Shown in pieces: positions 8,177 to 17,281 of a DNA stretch of 64,000 bases (the first letter of the stretch is position 1; each line of letters starts with the position of its first letter). The stretch spans positions 2,170,001 through 2,234,000 of the forward strand of contig NZ_AP024110.1 of the NCBI RefSeq assembly GCF_019703875.1, read 5' to 3'. The translations under genes and the position numbers were made by a program. Below the pieces are notes generated by a model, which searched no databases, was not told where the DNA came from, and saw only the letters and a list, made by a program, of their open reading frames with translations. This stretch comes from Methyloradius palustris (GTDB taxonomy: Bacteria; Pseudomonadota; Gammaproteobacteria; Burkholderiales; Methylophilaceae).

Positions 8177-9126
8177 TGCACAACCCGCAACTCAGTGATG
8201 ATGGCAAGCTGAAACACCTGCTATCGATTGAAGGCCTGCCGCGCAACATATTGAACCAGATTCTGGATACGGCGGAATCATTTGTCGGCGTTGCCGAACG
8301 TGAAGTGAAAAAAGTCCCCTTATTACGCGGCAAGACTGTCTGCAATATATTCTTTGAAAACAGCACGCGTACTCGCACTACCTTTGAAATTGCAGCCAAG
8401 CGACTGTCTGCAGATGTCATCAACCTCAACGTCAATACCTCGTCGCAATCTAAAGGCGAGACCATATTGGATACGATTGACAACCTGATTGCTATGCATG
8501 CCGATATGTTTGTGGTGCGGCACGCGCAGTCCGGCGCAGCGCACTTTATCGCGCGTCATGTTGGGCCACATATCAATGTGATCAATGCTGGTGACGGCCG
8601 TCATGCACACCCTACGCAAGGTCTGCTGGATGTATTTACAGTGCGTCATTACAAGCCAGACATGCATAATTTGCGGGTTGCGATTGTGGGCGATGTGCTG
8701 CATTCGCGAGTGGCTCGCTCTGAAATACACGCGCTCACCACGCTGGGCGTGCCGGAAGTGCGCGTGATTGCCCCTAAAACCCTGCTACCCCAACATGTAG
8801 AAAAACTGGGCGTGCATGTCTATCACGATATGCGCGAAGGGCTAAAAGATGTGGATGTGGTCATGATGCTGCGCCTGCAAAACGAGCGCATGAATGGCGC
8901 GCTGCTTCCAAGTGCCCAGGAATATTTTAAATGCTACGGCCTCACACAAGAGAAACTGGATTACGCCAAGCCCGATGCAATCGTCATGCACCCAGGCCCG
9001 ATGAACCGCGGTGTAGAAATTGACTCTGCCGTAGCCGATGGTAATCAATCCGTAATACTGCCACAAGTGACTTACGGTATTGCCGTGCGTATGGCTGTCA
9101 TGAGCATTTTGGCTGGGAATTCGTGA
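8176..9126 (+). CDS. pyrB: Aspartate carbamoyltransferase catalytic subunit
   Basis: It catalyses carbamoyl phosphate plus aspartate to N-carbamoyl-aspartate, the committed step of pyrimidine synthesis. The carbamoyl-phosphate site motif STRTRT lies at 63-68 and HPTQ at 145-148; HPGPMNRGVEID near the C-terminus is also characteristic. At 316 residues it is the length expected for class A/B catalytic chains. The next gene is a dihydroorotase-like protein without metal ligands, which suggests the dodecameric PyrB-PyrC' holoenzyme known from Pseudomonas, in which the pseudo-dihydroorotase is needed for assembly. No pyrI regulatory chain is adjacent. Confidence 0.97.
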   Translation: MHNPQLSDDGKLKHLLSIEGLPRNILNQILDTAESFVGVAEREVKKVPLLRGKTVCNIFFENSTRTRTTFEIAAKRLSADVINLNVNTSSQSKGETILDTIDNLIAMHADMFVVRHAQSGAAHFIARHVGPHINVINAGDGRHAHPTQGLLDVFTVRHYKPDMHNLRVAIVGDVLHSRVARSEIHALTTLGVPEVRVIAPKTLLPQHVEKLGVHVYHDMREGLKDVDVVMMLRLQNERMNGALLPSAQEYFKCYGLTQEKLDYAKPDAIVMHPGPMNRGVEIDSAVADGNQSVILPQVTYGIAVRMAVMSILAGNS

Positions 9127-10400
9127 TGAATATACTGATAAAAAATGGACACGTGATTGACCCCAAAAATGGCCTGGATGCCAAGCATGATATTTATATT
9201 GCTAATCACAAAATCGCAAGTGTAGGCAAAGCGCCAGATAGCTTTATCGCAGACCAAACCATAGATGCAACAGGCTTAGTGGTTTGCCCAGGATTAGTCG
9301 ATTTATCCGCACGTCTGCGTGAACCAGGCTTTGAGTACAAAGCCACTCTGGAAAGTGAATTACAAGCGGCTGTAGCAGGTGGCATCACCAGCTTGGCATG
9401 CCCACCAGACACAGACCCCGTGTTGGATGAGCCTGGCTTGGTTGAGATGTTAAAACATCGTGCCAAACAGTTAAATCTAACTAATGTTTATCCGCTAGGC
9501 GCACTCACCAGCCAATTAGCTGGCAAGCAGATTACCGAGATGTGTGAGCTAGCTGAAGCTGGCTGCGTAGGGTTTTCACAAGCAGATACTGCGATTATTG
9601 ATACGCAAGTACTATGGCGTGCCATGCAATATGCGGCTACTTTCGGCTTCACTGTCTGGCTACGTGCTGAAGAACCCTTTATGGCAAAAGATGGCGTAGC
9701 GCATGATGGGGAAATTGCTGCCAGACTTGGGTTAAAAGGCATTCCAGCAGCGGCTGAAACACTTGCGCTGGCGGCTATTTTAAGTATCGCCAAAGAAACT
9801 GGCGCCAAGGTGCATATCTGCCGCTTGTCTTGCGGCGAAAGCATAGCGATGGTGCGCGAAGCCAAGAAGCAAGGCTTGCAAGTGACTTGTGACGTGAGTG
9901 CTAACCATCTGCATTTGACTGAACATGATATTGGTTTTTTTGATGCGTATTTTCACCTTAAACCACCGCTACGCAGCCAGCGTGATAAAGATGCACTGAT
10001 TGCAGGGCTAAAAGACGGCACGATAGACGCGACCTGTTCAGACCATACGCCAGTAGATGATGATGCGAAACTCGTACCGTTTGGCGAGTCGGAAGCCGGC
10101 GCTACGGGCCTTGAGTTGCTGTTACCACTTACCCTGAAATGGGCGACTGAGAACAAAGTTAAACTCGTTGATGCCATCACCCGTATCACGCTAGCACCTG
10201 CTAGCATTCTCGGCATTGATAGCGGTCATTTGAGTGTGAATGCCAACGCGGATATTTGCATTTTTGATCCAGAGCAATACTGGAAAATAGAGTCTAAAGC
10301 ACTACTCAGCCAAGGAAAGAATAGCCCGTTTTTAGGCTTGGAATTAGCGGGGAAAGTGCGGTATACCTTATTGAATGGGCAAGTTGTTTACCAAAACTAA
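9126..10400 (+). CDS. pyrC': Dihydroorotase-like protein PyrC' (probably inactive ATCase partner)
   Basis: The 424-residue protein has the amidohydrolase fold of type I dihydroorotases, but the metal-binding D-x-H-x-H-L-R-E-P-G motif reads DLSARLREPG (Asp59 to Gly68), so both metal-ligand histidines are replaced. Such pseudo-dihydroorotases associate with PyrB in Pseudomonas and stabilise it. An active PyrC should be encoded elsewhere. The ATG at 9126 overlaps the pyrB stop by one base; a GTG one codon upstream is possible but less likely. Remnants of the later active-site region (CSDHTPV) persist. Confidence 0.92.
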   Translation: MNILIKNGHVIDPKNGLDAKHDIYIANHKIASVGKAPDSFIADQTIDATGLVVCPGLVDLSARLREPGFEYKATLESELQAAVAGGITSLACPPDTDPVLDEPGLVEMLKHRAKQLNLTNVYPLGALTSQLAGKQITEMCELAEAGCVGFSQADTAIIDTQVLWRAMQYAATFGFTVWLRAEEPFMAKDGVAHDGEIAARLGLKGIPAAAETLALAAILSIAKETGAKVHICRLSCGESIAMVREAKKQGLQVTCDVSANHLHLTEHDIGFFDAYFHLKPPLRSQRDKDALIAGLKDGTIDATCSDHTPVDDDAKLVPFGESEAGATGLELLLPLTLKWATENKVKLVDAITRITLAPASILGIDSGHLSVNANADICIFDPEQYWKIESKALLSQGKNSPFLGLELAGKVRYTLLNGQVVYQN

Positions 10401-10403
10401 CGC

Positions 10404-11540
10404 TTAAACAATGCCCAGCCCATCAAGCCCTTCAGCCATATTCTTATCCTGCGCGGCGCGGCCTTCAAGCTTGATCTTGAGGCGCACATCGTTCACTGAA
10501 TCGGCGTTACGCAAGGCGTCTTCATAACTAATATCGCCTGCTTCGTATAGATCAAACAGTGATTGGTCAAATGTTTGCATGCCAAGCTCGCGTGACTTGG
10601 ACATGATTTCCTTGATTTCATGTACATCGCCCTTGAAGATCAAGTCTGAAATCAATGGCGAGTTCAACATCACCTCAACTGCAGCAGAGCGGCCTTTGCC
10701 GTCCACTTTAGGAATCAAGCGTTGAGAAACAAAGGCACGCACGTTGAGGGATAAATCCATTAATAATTGTGCACGGCGCTCTTCAGGGAAGAAGTTGATA
10801 ATACGATCTAATGCTTGGTTAGTACTGTTTGCATGTAAAGTCGCCATACACAGGTGACCTGTTTCAGCAAAGGCAATCGCATAATCCATGGTCTCGCGAT
10901 CACGAATTTCACCAATCAGGATCACATCGGGTGCCTGGCGTAATGTGTTTTTCAATGCTGCAAACCAGTTTTCCGTATCCACACCGACTTCACGTTGCGT
11001 AATGATGCAGTTCTTATGGTCATGAATATATTCAATCGGGTCTTCAATCGTAATGATATGGCCGTAGCTGTGTTCGTTCCGATAACCAATCATGGCGGCC
11101 AGTGAGGTTGACTTACCTGAACCCGTACCGCCCACAAATATCACTAAACCGCGCTTGGTTAGTGCAATGTCTTTAAGTACAGATGGTAGATTGAGCTCCT
11201 CAAAATTTGGGATTCTTGATGTAATAGTACGGAATACCAGACCAGTAGAACCTCGCTGCACAAAGGCATTGACGCGAAAACGCGCCACATTGGGAATGCT
11301 GATGGCAAAGTTACATTCACGCGTCGCATCAAACTCTGAAGCCTGTTTGTCATTCATGATGGAACGCGCGATTTCGCGGGCATGCTGTGCACTCAAGGCC
11401 TGATTGGTGACTGGTGTCATCTTGCCATCGATCTTCATTGCGGGCGGAAATCCTGCCGTAATGAAAAGGTCAGATGCTTTTTTTGCAATCATCATGCGCA
11501 ATAAATCAAAAACGAATTTTTCTGCCTGGCCTTGATCCAT
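10404..11540 (-). CDS. pilU: Type IV pilus retraction accessory ATPase PilU
   Basis: This cytoplasmic hexameric ATPase is a PilT paralogue that assists pilus retraction. Walker A is GGTGSGKS at 137-144, with the Walker B region and Asp/His boxes in VILIGEIRDRETMDYA and ATLHANST. The Gly-Gly Walker A variant, the length of 378 residues and the extended acidic C-terminus distinguish PilU from PilT. It starts 44 bp after pilT on the same strand, so pilT-pilU is likely an operon. It converges on pyrC' with only 3 bp between stops. Confidence 0.95.
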   Translation of the reverse strand: MDQGQAEKFVFDLLRMMIAKKASDLFITAGFPPAMKIDGKMTPVTNQALSAQHAREIARSIMNDKQASEFDATRECNFAISIPNVARFRVNAFVQRGSTGLVFRTITSRIPNFEELNLPSVLKDIALTKRGLVIFVGGTGSGKSTSLAAMIGYRNEHSYGHIITIEDPIEYIHDHKNCIITQREVGVDTENWFAALKNTLRQAPDVILIGEIRDRETMDYAIAFAETGHLCMATLHANSTNQALDRIINFFPEERRAQLLMDLSLNVRAFVSQRLIPKVDGKGRSAAVEVMLNSPLISDLIFKGDVHEIKEIMSKSRELGMQTFDQSLFDLYEAGDISYEDALRNADSVNDVRLKIKLEGRAAQDKNMAEGLDGLGIV

Positions 11541-11584
11541 GGTTCTACCTTGAGATTGTTGCTATCTTTATTTGACCAACTGAA

Positions 11585-12628
11585 TTAACCACCAAATGCG
11601 TCTTTATTAGCGGCCTTGGAACGCGCTTCAGCATTTGAAATGACATTACGACGCACCAAATCCAACAGGTTTTGATCCAGCGTTTGCATACCAACGTTTT
11701 GTCCCGTTTGAATAGCGGAATACATCTGCGCAATCTTATTTTCGCGTATCAAATTACGAATCGCTGGCGTACCAATCATGATTTCATGCGCTGCAACTCG
11801 ACCTTGTTCATCTTTGGTTTTACATAAGGTTTGCGAGATTACTGCACGCAGTGATTCTGAAAGCATCGAGCGTACCATTTCCTTCTCGGCGGCTGGGAAC
11901 ACATCCACCACGCGGTCAATGGTTTTGGCAGCTGAACTGGTATGCAAGGTACCGAATACCAAGTGACCAGTTTCCGCAGCGCTTAACGCCAAGCGGATAG
12001 TTTCCAGATCGCGCATTTCGCCAACCAGAATCACGTCAGGATCTTCACGCAGCGCTGAACGCAAGGCATTTGAGAAAGAAAGCGTGTGCGGGCCGACTTC
12101 ACGTTGGTTGATCAGGCATTTTTTCGAGGTATGCACAAACTCAATCGGGTCTTCAACTGTAAGAATATGGCCAAATTCATTTTCATTCACATAATCAACC
12201 ATGGCTGCCAATGTGGTTGACTTACCTGAACCAGTTGGGCCTGTCACCAGAACGATGCCGCGTGGATTTTGTGCGATTTCCTTGAAAATCGGCGGACAGC
12301 CGAGCTGTTCCATAGAAAGAATCTTGGAAGGAATAGTACGGAATACCGCACCAGAGCCGCGATTCTGATTAAACGCATTGACGCGGAAACGTGCAAGATT
12401 GGGAATCTCAAACGAAAAGTCACATTCCAGTGTTTCTTCATACACCTTGCGCTGGCCATCATTCATGATGTCGTACACCATGTCGTGTACTTCACTGTGA
12501 TCCATTGATGGCAAGTTGATTTTACGGATGTCGCCATGTACCCGGATCATTGGTGGCAAACCTGCTGATAAATGCAAATCTGATGCTTTATTTTTGACCG
12601 AAAATGCAAGTAAATCAGAAATATCCAC
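11585..12628 (-). CDS. pilT: Type IV pilus retraction ATPase PilT
   Basis: PilT disassembles pilin subunits into the inner membrane, driving retraction, twitching and DNA uptake. The N-terminus MDISDLLAFSVKNKASDLHL is typical; Walker A GPTGSGKS lies at 130-137, the Walker B/Asp box in DPDVILVGEMRDLET and the His box in FGTLHTSSA. The PilT-specific AIRNLIRE motif near the C-terminus is present. At 347 residues it is full length. It is divergent from yggS across 52 bp, as in Pseudomonas. Confidence 0.97.
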   Translation of the reverse strand: MDISDLLAFSVKNKASDLHLSAGLPPMIRVHGDIRKINLPSMDHSEVHDMVYDIMNDGQRKVYEETLECDFSFEIPNLARFRVNAFNQNRGSGAVFRTIPSKILSMEQLGCPPIFKEIAQNPRGIVLVTGPTGSGKSTTLAAMVDYVNENEFGHILTVEDPIEFVHTSKKCLINQREVGPHTLSFSNALRSALREDPDVILVGEMRDLETIRLALSAAETGHLVFGTLHTSSAAKTIDRVVDVFPAAEKEMVRSMLSESLRAVISQTLCKTKDEQGRVAAHEIMIGTPAIRNLIRENKIAQMYSAIQTGQNVGMQTLDQNLLDLVRRNVISNAEARSKAANKDAFGG

Positions 12629-12680
12629 AAGCTGCTCCTGTATAATTTTTAGCTAGTATAGCGATGAGTGATGACAGATT

Positions 12681-13373
12681 ATGAACACAATTGCAGACCG
12701 CTTGCAAGCAGTGCGCACCAGCATAGCCAAAGCTGCGTTAAAAGCGGGTAGAAATATAGATACCGTAATACTTTTAGCGGTGAGTAAAGCACATTCTGCT
12801 ACCGCTTGTCAGGAGGCATTTGCATCTGGCCAAAGACATTTTGGAGAGAACTATCTGCAAGAAGCCATCCAAAAACAAGCTGATTTAAAGAACCTGCCCA
12901 TTACCTGGCATTTTATCGGGCCGATACAAAGCAATAAAACCCAACTCATCGCCCAACATTTTGACTGGGTACATGGCGTGGATCGCCTAAAAATTGCAGA
13001 AAGGCTGAATGCAGCACGCCCTGAAAACATGCCGCCGTTGCAAATCTGCATCCAGATCAATGTAAGCAACGAAGAAACTAAAAGTGGCGTTTCGGTTGAG
13101 GATGCACCCATGCTTGCAGATGCCATCTCAAAACTACCACACCTGAAATTAAGGGGATTGATGGCCATACCCGCGCCAACTAATTCCGTTGAACTGCAAC
13201 AAAAGCAGTTTAGAATAGTGTCACAATGTTTTGATGCCTTGGTCAAACAAGGCTATGCGATTGATACCCTATCTATGGGAATGTCGGATGATTTTGAAAT
13301 GGCCATAGTCGAGGGCGCAACGATAGTACGCATAGGTTCAGCAATCTTTGGCGCACGTAGTTATGCCAGCTAA
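12681..13373 (+). CDS. yggS: YggS-family pyridoxal phosphate homeostasis protein
   Basis: The 230-residue protein has the alanine-racemase-like barrel of the YggS/PROSC family, with the PLP lysine in ILLAVSKAHS near residue 36 and FGENYLQEA, HFIGPIQSNK and SMGMSDDFEMAI motifs. The family binds PLP without a demonstrated enzymatic reaction and buffers cellular PLP. It precedes proC and yggT in the same direction, a widely conserved trio, and is divergent from pilT. Confidence 0.95.
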   Translation: MNTIADRLQAVRTSIAKAALKAGRNIDTVILLAVSKAHSATACQEAFASGQRHFGENYLQEAIQKQADLKNLPITWHFIGPIQSNKTQLIAQHFDWVHGVDRLKIAERLNAARPENMPPLQICIQINVSNEETKSGVSVEDAPMLADAISKLPHLKLRGLMAIPAPTNSVELQQKQFRIVSQCFDALVKQGYAIDTLSMGMSDDFEMAIVEGATIVRIGSAIFGARSYAS

Positions 13374-13434
13374 ATTTCGCCTAATAGCAGCAAAACTTAC
13401 CAATTAGTCACAATCCATAAAAAGACAGATATTC

Positions 13435-14244
13435 ATGAAAATCAGTTTCATTGGTGGCGGTAACATGACACGCGCTTTGGTCACCGGGCTCAAGCAAAAT
13501 GGTTTCAACACACAAGACATTAATGTGGTTGAACCCGATGCAGAAAAGCGTGCCCAGCTTAAAGCTGAATTTGGGGTCAATGTCAGCGAACAGTTGCCCA
13601 GCGTAAGCGCCTCTGATGTGATTGTGCTCGCGGTCAAACCACAGCAACTACGTGATTTATCTATATTTTTGGGTAGCCTGTTGAGCAAGCAACTGGTTAT
13701 CTCGATTGCTGCTGGTATACGCACCCATGATTTAGCGCGCTGGCTGGGTGGTTACCAAGCCATTATCCGCGTCATGCCCAACACGCCAGCACAGATTCAA
13801 GCGGGTATTTCAGCTTTGTACGCCATGCCTGAAGTGAGCGCAACCCAACACCAGCAGGCTGAACTCATATTAAGCGCTGTCGGCAAAGTGTTGTGGCTGG
13901 ATGATGAAGTCAAAATGGATGCAGTAACGGCTATCTCTGGCAGCGGCCCCGCCTATGTGTTTTACTTTATAGAAGCCATGCAGCAAGCCGCATTAGAACT
14001 CGGGTTATCGCAAGATGACGCCCGTAACCTGAGCCTGCAAACTTTTATTGGTGCCAGTCAGCTTGCCATGCAAAGCGATGAGAACCCTGCTACTTTGCGT
14101 AGTCAAGTGACGTCAAAAGGTGGTACGACTGAACAGGCCATATTGACGCTAGAAGCCGCCTCGGTGAAATCCGCAATCATCAAGGCAGCCAAAGCAGCGG
14201 CTGAGAAATCTGCCGATCTCGGCGACATACTGGGTAAGGATTAG
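13435..14244 (+). CDS. proC: Pyrroline-5-carboxylate reductase
   Basis: ProC reduces 1-pyrroline-5-carboxylate to proline with NAD(P)H, the last step of proline synthesis. The Rossmann motif ISFIGGGNMTRAL opens the protein, VRVMPNTPA lies near residue 110 and the C-terminal signature AISGSGPAYVFYFIEAM near residue 165. Length (269 aa) is normal. yggT follows after 5 bp. Confidence 0.96.
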   Translation: MKISFIGGGNMTRALVTGLKQNGFNTQDINVVEPDAEKRAQLKAEFGVNVSEQLPSVSASDVIVLAVKPQQLRDLSIFLGSLLSKQLVISIAAGIRTHDLARWLGGYQAIIRVMPNTPAQIQAGISALYAMPEVSATQHQQAELILSAVGKVLWLDDEVKMDAVTAISGSGPAYVFYFIEAMQQAALELGLSQDDARNLSLQTFIGASQLAMQSDENPATLRSQVTSKGGTTEQAILTLEAASVKSAIIKAAKAAAEKSADLGDILGKD

Positions 14245-14249
14245 ATTAA

Positions 14250-14825
14250 ATGATTGTTAACGCATTACAATTTTTGCTGCAAAGCATTGTCGGCATGTTT
14301 GCGATTATCGTGTTGCTGCGCTTTTACTTACAATTAGTCAGCGCACCGTTTCAAAACCCTGCCAGCCAGTTTGTAGTGGCTTTAAGTAATTTCATTGTAA
14401 AACCTACTAGGCGAATCATCCCAAGTTGGAGAGGCTTTGATTTATCCACGCTATTGTTGGCTTTAATTGCTGAGTGGATTGTCGAGTTTGGCTTGCGTTG
14501 GCTTGCAGACTTCCCTTTCCTAGTGGCTGGAACTGGCGTGTGGGTTGCACTTATTGGACTAGCTATCACTGACATCGTGAAGTTGAGTATCTATATCTTT
14601 CTTTACGCTACCGTCATTCAGGCGGTATTAAGCTGGGTAAACCCATATTCGCCTGTCGCACCAGTTCTGGATGCACTCACTCGCCCGCTGCTTAAACCAC
14701 TCAGGCAATTTATACCTCTGATAGGTGGCTTTGATTTGTCGCCGATTGTAGTTGTCATCGGTGCGCAGTTAATAATCATGTTATTCGTCATGCCACTGGA
14801 GCTATATTTTTCCAGAATGTTTTAG
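14250..14825 (+). CDS. yggT: YggT family integral membrane protein
   Basis: The 191-residue protein contains two YGGT repeats, each a hydrophobic hairpin with the R-x-I-x-P motif between helices (KPTRRIIPSW near residue 50 and KPLRQFIPLIGG near 150). The family sits in the inner membrane; osmotic-stress and protein-insertion roles have been proposed, but its function here is unproven. It ends the yggS-proC-yggT unit. Confidence 0.92.
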   Translation: MIVNALQFLLQSIVGMFAIIVLLRFYLQLVSAPFQNPASQFVVALSNFIVKPTRRIIPSWRGFDLSTLLLALIAEWIVEFGLRWLADFPFLVAGTGVWVALIGLAITDIVKLSIYIFLYATVIQAVLSWVNPYSPVAPVLDALTRPLLKPLRQFIPLIGGFDLSPIVVVIGAQLIIMLFVMPLELYFSRMF

Positions 14826-15132
14826 CCCTTACTACGCTGAATAAGACAGCTTATTTCTGCTGTTAGCACGCTCTTTTCGATCAATAGTTGGCGAATAATT
14901 TAATTAGCAGATGAATGGCTTTTTCACCAGATAAACGGTTGATGTATGGCACTCTGACTGGAAATATCACGATAGAATACAAATAGTGCTAAAAAACAGT
15001 GTTTTTGATGCAATTTTCTTGGTGTTTTTACTCAATTTGATTTAGAGTTAAATCTAAATTTATAAATAATAATCAATAGTCTATGGTTCGCAATCGATAC
15101 GAACCAAAATCAGGGGTGAGAGGCAGGGGATT
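14826..15132. promoter_or_regulatory. 307-bp non-coding leader upstream of the dynamin gene, with two inverted repeats
   Basis: No gene is seen here. The region is AT-rich and includes ATTTAGA-N6-TCTAAAT (15040-15059) and GGTTCG-N9-CGAACC (15085-15105), both able to form hairpins. A strong purine-rich ribosome-binding site (AGGCAGGGGA) lies at its 3' end, just before a 26-codon ORF. It probably carries the promoter and an untranslated leader for the downstream GTPase gene. Exact promoter elements could not be fixed. Confidence 0.5.
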
Positions 15133-15213
15133 ATGAAGATTACAGTCTTGGTAAAACCGTCAAACCAGCCATTTGCTCCCAGTAATCAGGCGTTCAAAAA
15201 TAAGCCGCGATGA
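15133..15213 (+). CDS. Possible 26-codon leader ORF abutting the dynamin gene
   Basis: ATG AAG ATT opens a 26-codon frame preceded by AGGCAGGGGA at good spacing, while the dynamin start directly behind it has no clear ribosome-binding site. The TGA at 15211-15213 is immediately followed by the ATG at 15214, so ribosomes finishing the short frame could reinitiate on the GTPase gene. The peptide (MKITVLVKPSNQ...NKPR) matches nothing I recognise. It may be a regulatory uORF, a small protein or chance; the spacing and the strong RBS argue against pure chance. Confidence 0.45.
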   Translation: MKITVLVKPSNQPFAPSNQAFKNKPR

Positions 15214-17241
15214 ATGAGTGCCGACTTACTTAACCAAATAGGTGCATTTCAGATATGGCGGGACGATGTTTCGCAGACCATCTCTGATTATCGTGATTGG
15301 CTAGACGCCACTAAAACCGCTGATGCCTTGCAGGACTTACGCCTGTATGACATGTCAGAGACGCTTAAAAAAGATCAAATTGTATTAGCGTTCGTCGCCG
15401 AATTTTCACGCGGCAAAACTGAAACCATCAACGCGCTATTTTTCTCAGACTTTAATCAACGCCTGTTACCTTCCGACCCTGGCCGCACGACCATGTGCCC
15501 GACTGAGATATTCTGGTCTGACAAAGAAGAACCGTGTATCAAACTATTGCCGATTGAAACGCGCAAAACTGACGATACACTGACCTACCTAAAGTCCAAC
15601 CCGAATAATTGGACCAAGATACGCTTGGATCTGAATTCACCCGATTTGATGAAAGAAGCTTTTTCTACCGTCGTACAACAAAAAGAAGTGTCTTTAGATG
15701 TCGCGCGCGAACTTGGCCTGTGGAACGAAGAAGACATTGTCATGGTGCAAGCGCTAGCCTCTAAGGGCAAGGTGGATATTCCTGTCTGGCGCCATGCCTT
15801 GATTAATTACCCACACCCTTTACTCAAAAGTGGCCTGGTGATTCTAGATACTCCAGGCCTGAATACCTTGGGTACTGAACCAGAGCTCACTTTACGTATC
15901 ATCCCCAATGCGCATGCCGTGATTTTTCTGTTAGCGACTGATACAGGTGTGACCAAGTCCGATATGCAAATCTGGACCGATTACATCCGCAATCGCGCAA
16001 GCCGCAAAATTGCAGTGTTGAACAAGATTGACATCTTGTGGGATGACATGAAGACAGCCGACGAAATCGCCGCCATGATTCAATCACAGATAGATGATAC
16101 GGCGCGCCAGCTTAAACTGCCGACTTCACTGGTACTGGCAATCTCAGCTCAAAAAGCCTTGGTAGCAAAAATCAAGAAAGATGATGCACTGCTTGTGAGA
16201 AGTGGCATCCAGCAAGTGGAGCAATTGCTTGCTGAAAGTGTGATTGGTGCCAAACATGAGATTTTAAGCCATACAGTCATCAACGAAACTACCAACATGC
16301 TTAAGGCTTCACGCAAAGTCGCTCAGCAGCGGCTTATTGCAACGCGCGATCAGGCCTTAGAGCTAGAAAGTCTGCGTGGCAAGAATACAGGCGAAGTACA
16401 AGCCATACTCTCGAGAGTAGATGCTGACCGCAGACTGTATGAAGGCTCTGTTAGAACCTTCAATGTCGGCAGCCAGGAAATTAACAAGATTGCAGAAAAC
16501 TTGCTGTCTCAGTTAAATCAGGATTACTTGAATACACTGCTTGAAATGAGCCGTGAAGAAATTGGCGATAGTTGGACTACGATAGGATTGAATCGCGGTC
16601 TCAAATCGCTGATCAAGCAAACGACTGAATTGGGCGACAGAATCACGCTGCAAGGCTCTAATATCAAAAAATCTGCAGATGAGCTTTACGAGTTATTTAA
16701 AAAGGCCCATGGGTTTGATATTGGGACACCTGCTCCACTTTCTATGGATGGCTTTAATCAGGCCATGCATGGCCTGGATAAACTAACGGAAGAGTTCTGC
16801 AACAACCCAGTGAATGTGATGACCGAAAAAAGGTTTTTGGTGAGGAAGTTCTACCATCATATTGGTGGTGAGGTGCAAAGCATATTTGCCAGTGCTTTTA
16901 GAGAATGTGAACAGTGGTTCAATATGGTGCTTAAACCACTCAAGCAACAGATTGCCGAGCATAAAGTGATTTTGGATCAGCGTACGCAATCATTGATGCA
17001 AGCCCATCAAGACCAGCAAACATTACAAGCTAATCTTGATAAGCTGACCAAAGAATTTGCTCTGCAGAAAGAACAAAGCGCACAACTCGACCAGATGCTG
17101 TTAAAACTAGTGAAAGCATCAAAATCAGTTGCGGTTGAAACCACTGCGCCTCAAAGCTCACCAGCAACCGTTGCGCCTGAGTTTATGGATACAATTAAGC
17201 TTAATAAATCGCCACTGGCTGATCACCGCGTCACTGTTTAA
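15214..17241 (+). CDS. Dynamin-like GTPase
   Basis: The 675-residue protein is a bacterial dynamin-family GTPase. The P-loop reads AEFSRGKTE (62-70), with Ala in place of the first glycine of G-x4-G-K-S/T; G3 is DTPG at 212-215 and G4 is NKID at 270-273. The long C-terminal half is helical and coiled-coil-prone (about 590-640 especially). No clear transmembrane segment is visible, unlike many membrane-fusing bacterial dynamins. Proposed family roles include membrane remodelling and chromosome partition (CrfC-like), but none is shown for this one. It lies between yggT and the convergent rng gene. Confidence 0.85.
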   Translation: MSADLLNQIGAFQIWRDDVSQTISDYRDWLDATKTADALQDLRLYDMSETLKKDQIVLAFVAEFSRGKTETINALFFSDFNQRLLPSDPGRTTMCPTEIFWSDKEEPCIKLLPIETRKTDDTLTYLKSNPNNWTKIRLDLNSPDLMKEAFSTVVQQKEVSLDVARELGLWNEEDIVMVQALASKGKVDIPVWRHALINYPHPLLKSGLVILDTPGLNTLGTEPELTLRIIPNAHAVIFLLATDTGVTKSDMQIWTDYIRNRASRKIAVLNKIDILWDDMKTADEIAAMIQSQIDDTARQLKLPTSLVLAISAQKALVAKIKKDDALLVRSGIQQVEQLLAESVIGAKHEILSHTVINETTNMLKASRKVAQQRLIATRDQALELESLRGKNTGEVQAILSRVDADRRLYEGSVRTFNVGSQEINKIAENLLSQLNQDYLNTLLEMSREEIGDSWTTIGLNRGLKSLIKQTTELGDRITLQGSNIKKSADELYELFKKAHGFDIGTPAPLSMDGFNQAMHGLDKLTEEFCNNPVNVMTEKRFLVRKFYHHIGGEVQSIFASAFRECEQWFNMVLKPLKQQIAEHKVILDQRTQSLMQAHQDQQTLQANLDKLTKEFALQKEQSAQLDQMLLKLVKASKSVAVETTAPQSSPATVAPEFMDTIKLNKSPLADHRVTV

Positions 17242-17281
17242 TCCACAAACCTGACTTCAAACAGTTACTCTTGTACAGGCT

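Noticed and set aside
15061..15110. tRNA-like sequence (GGTTCGCAATC resembles a T arm)
   Set aside because: No acceptor stem, anticodon arm or matching 5' half could be found around it; it is better explained as a simple inverted repeat.
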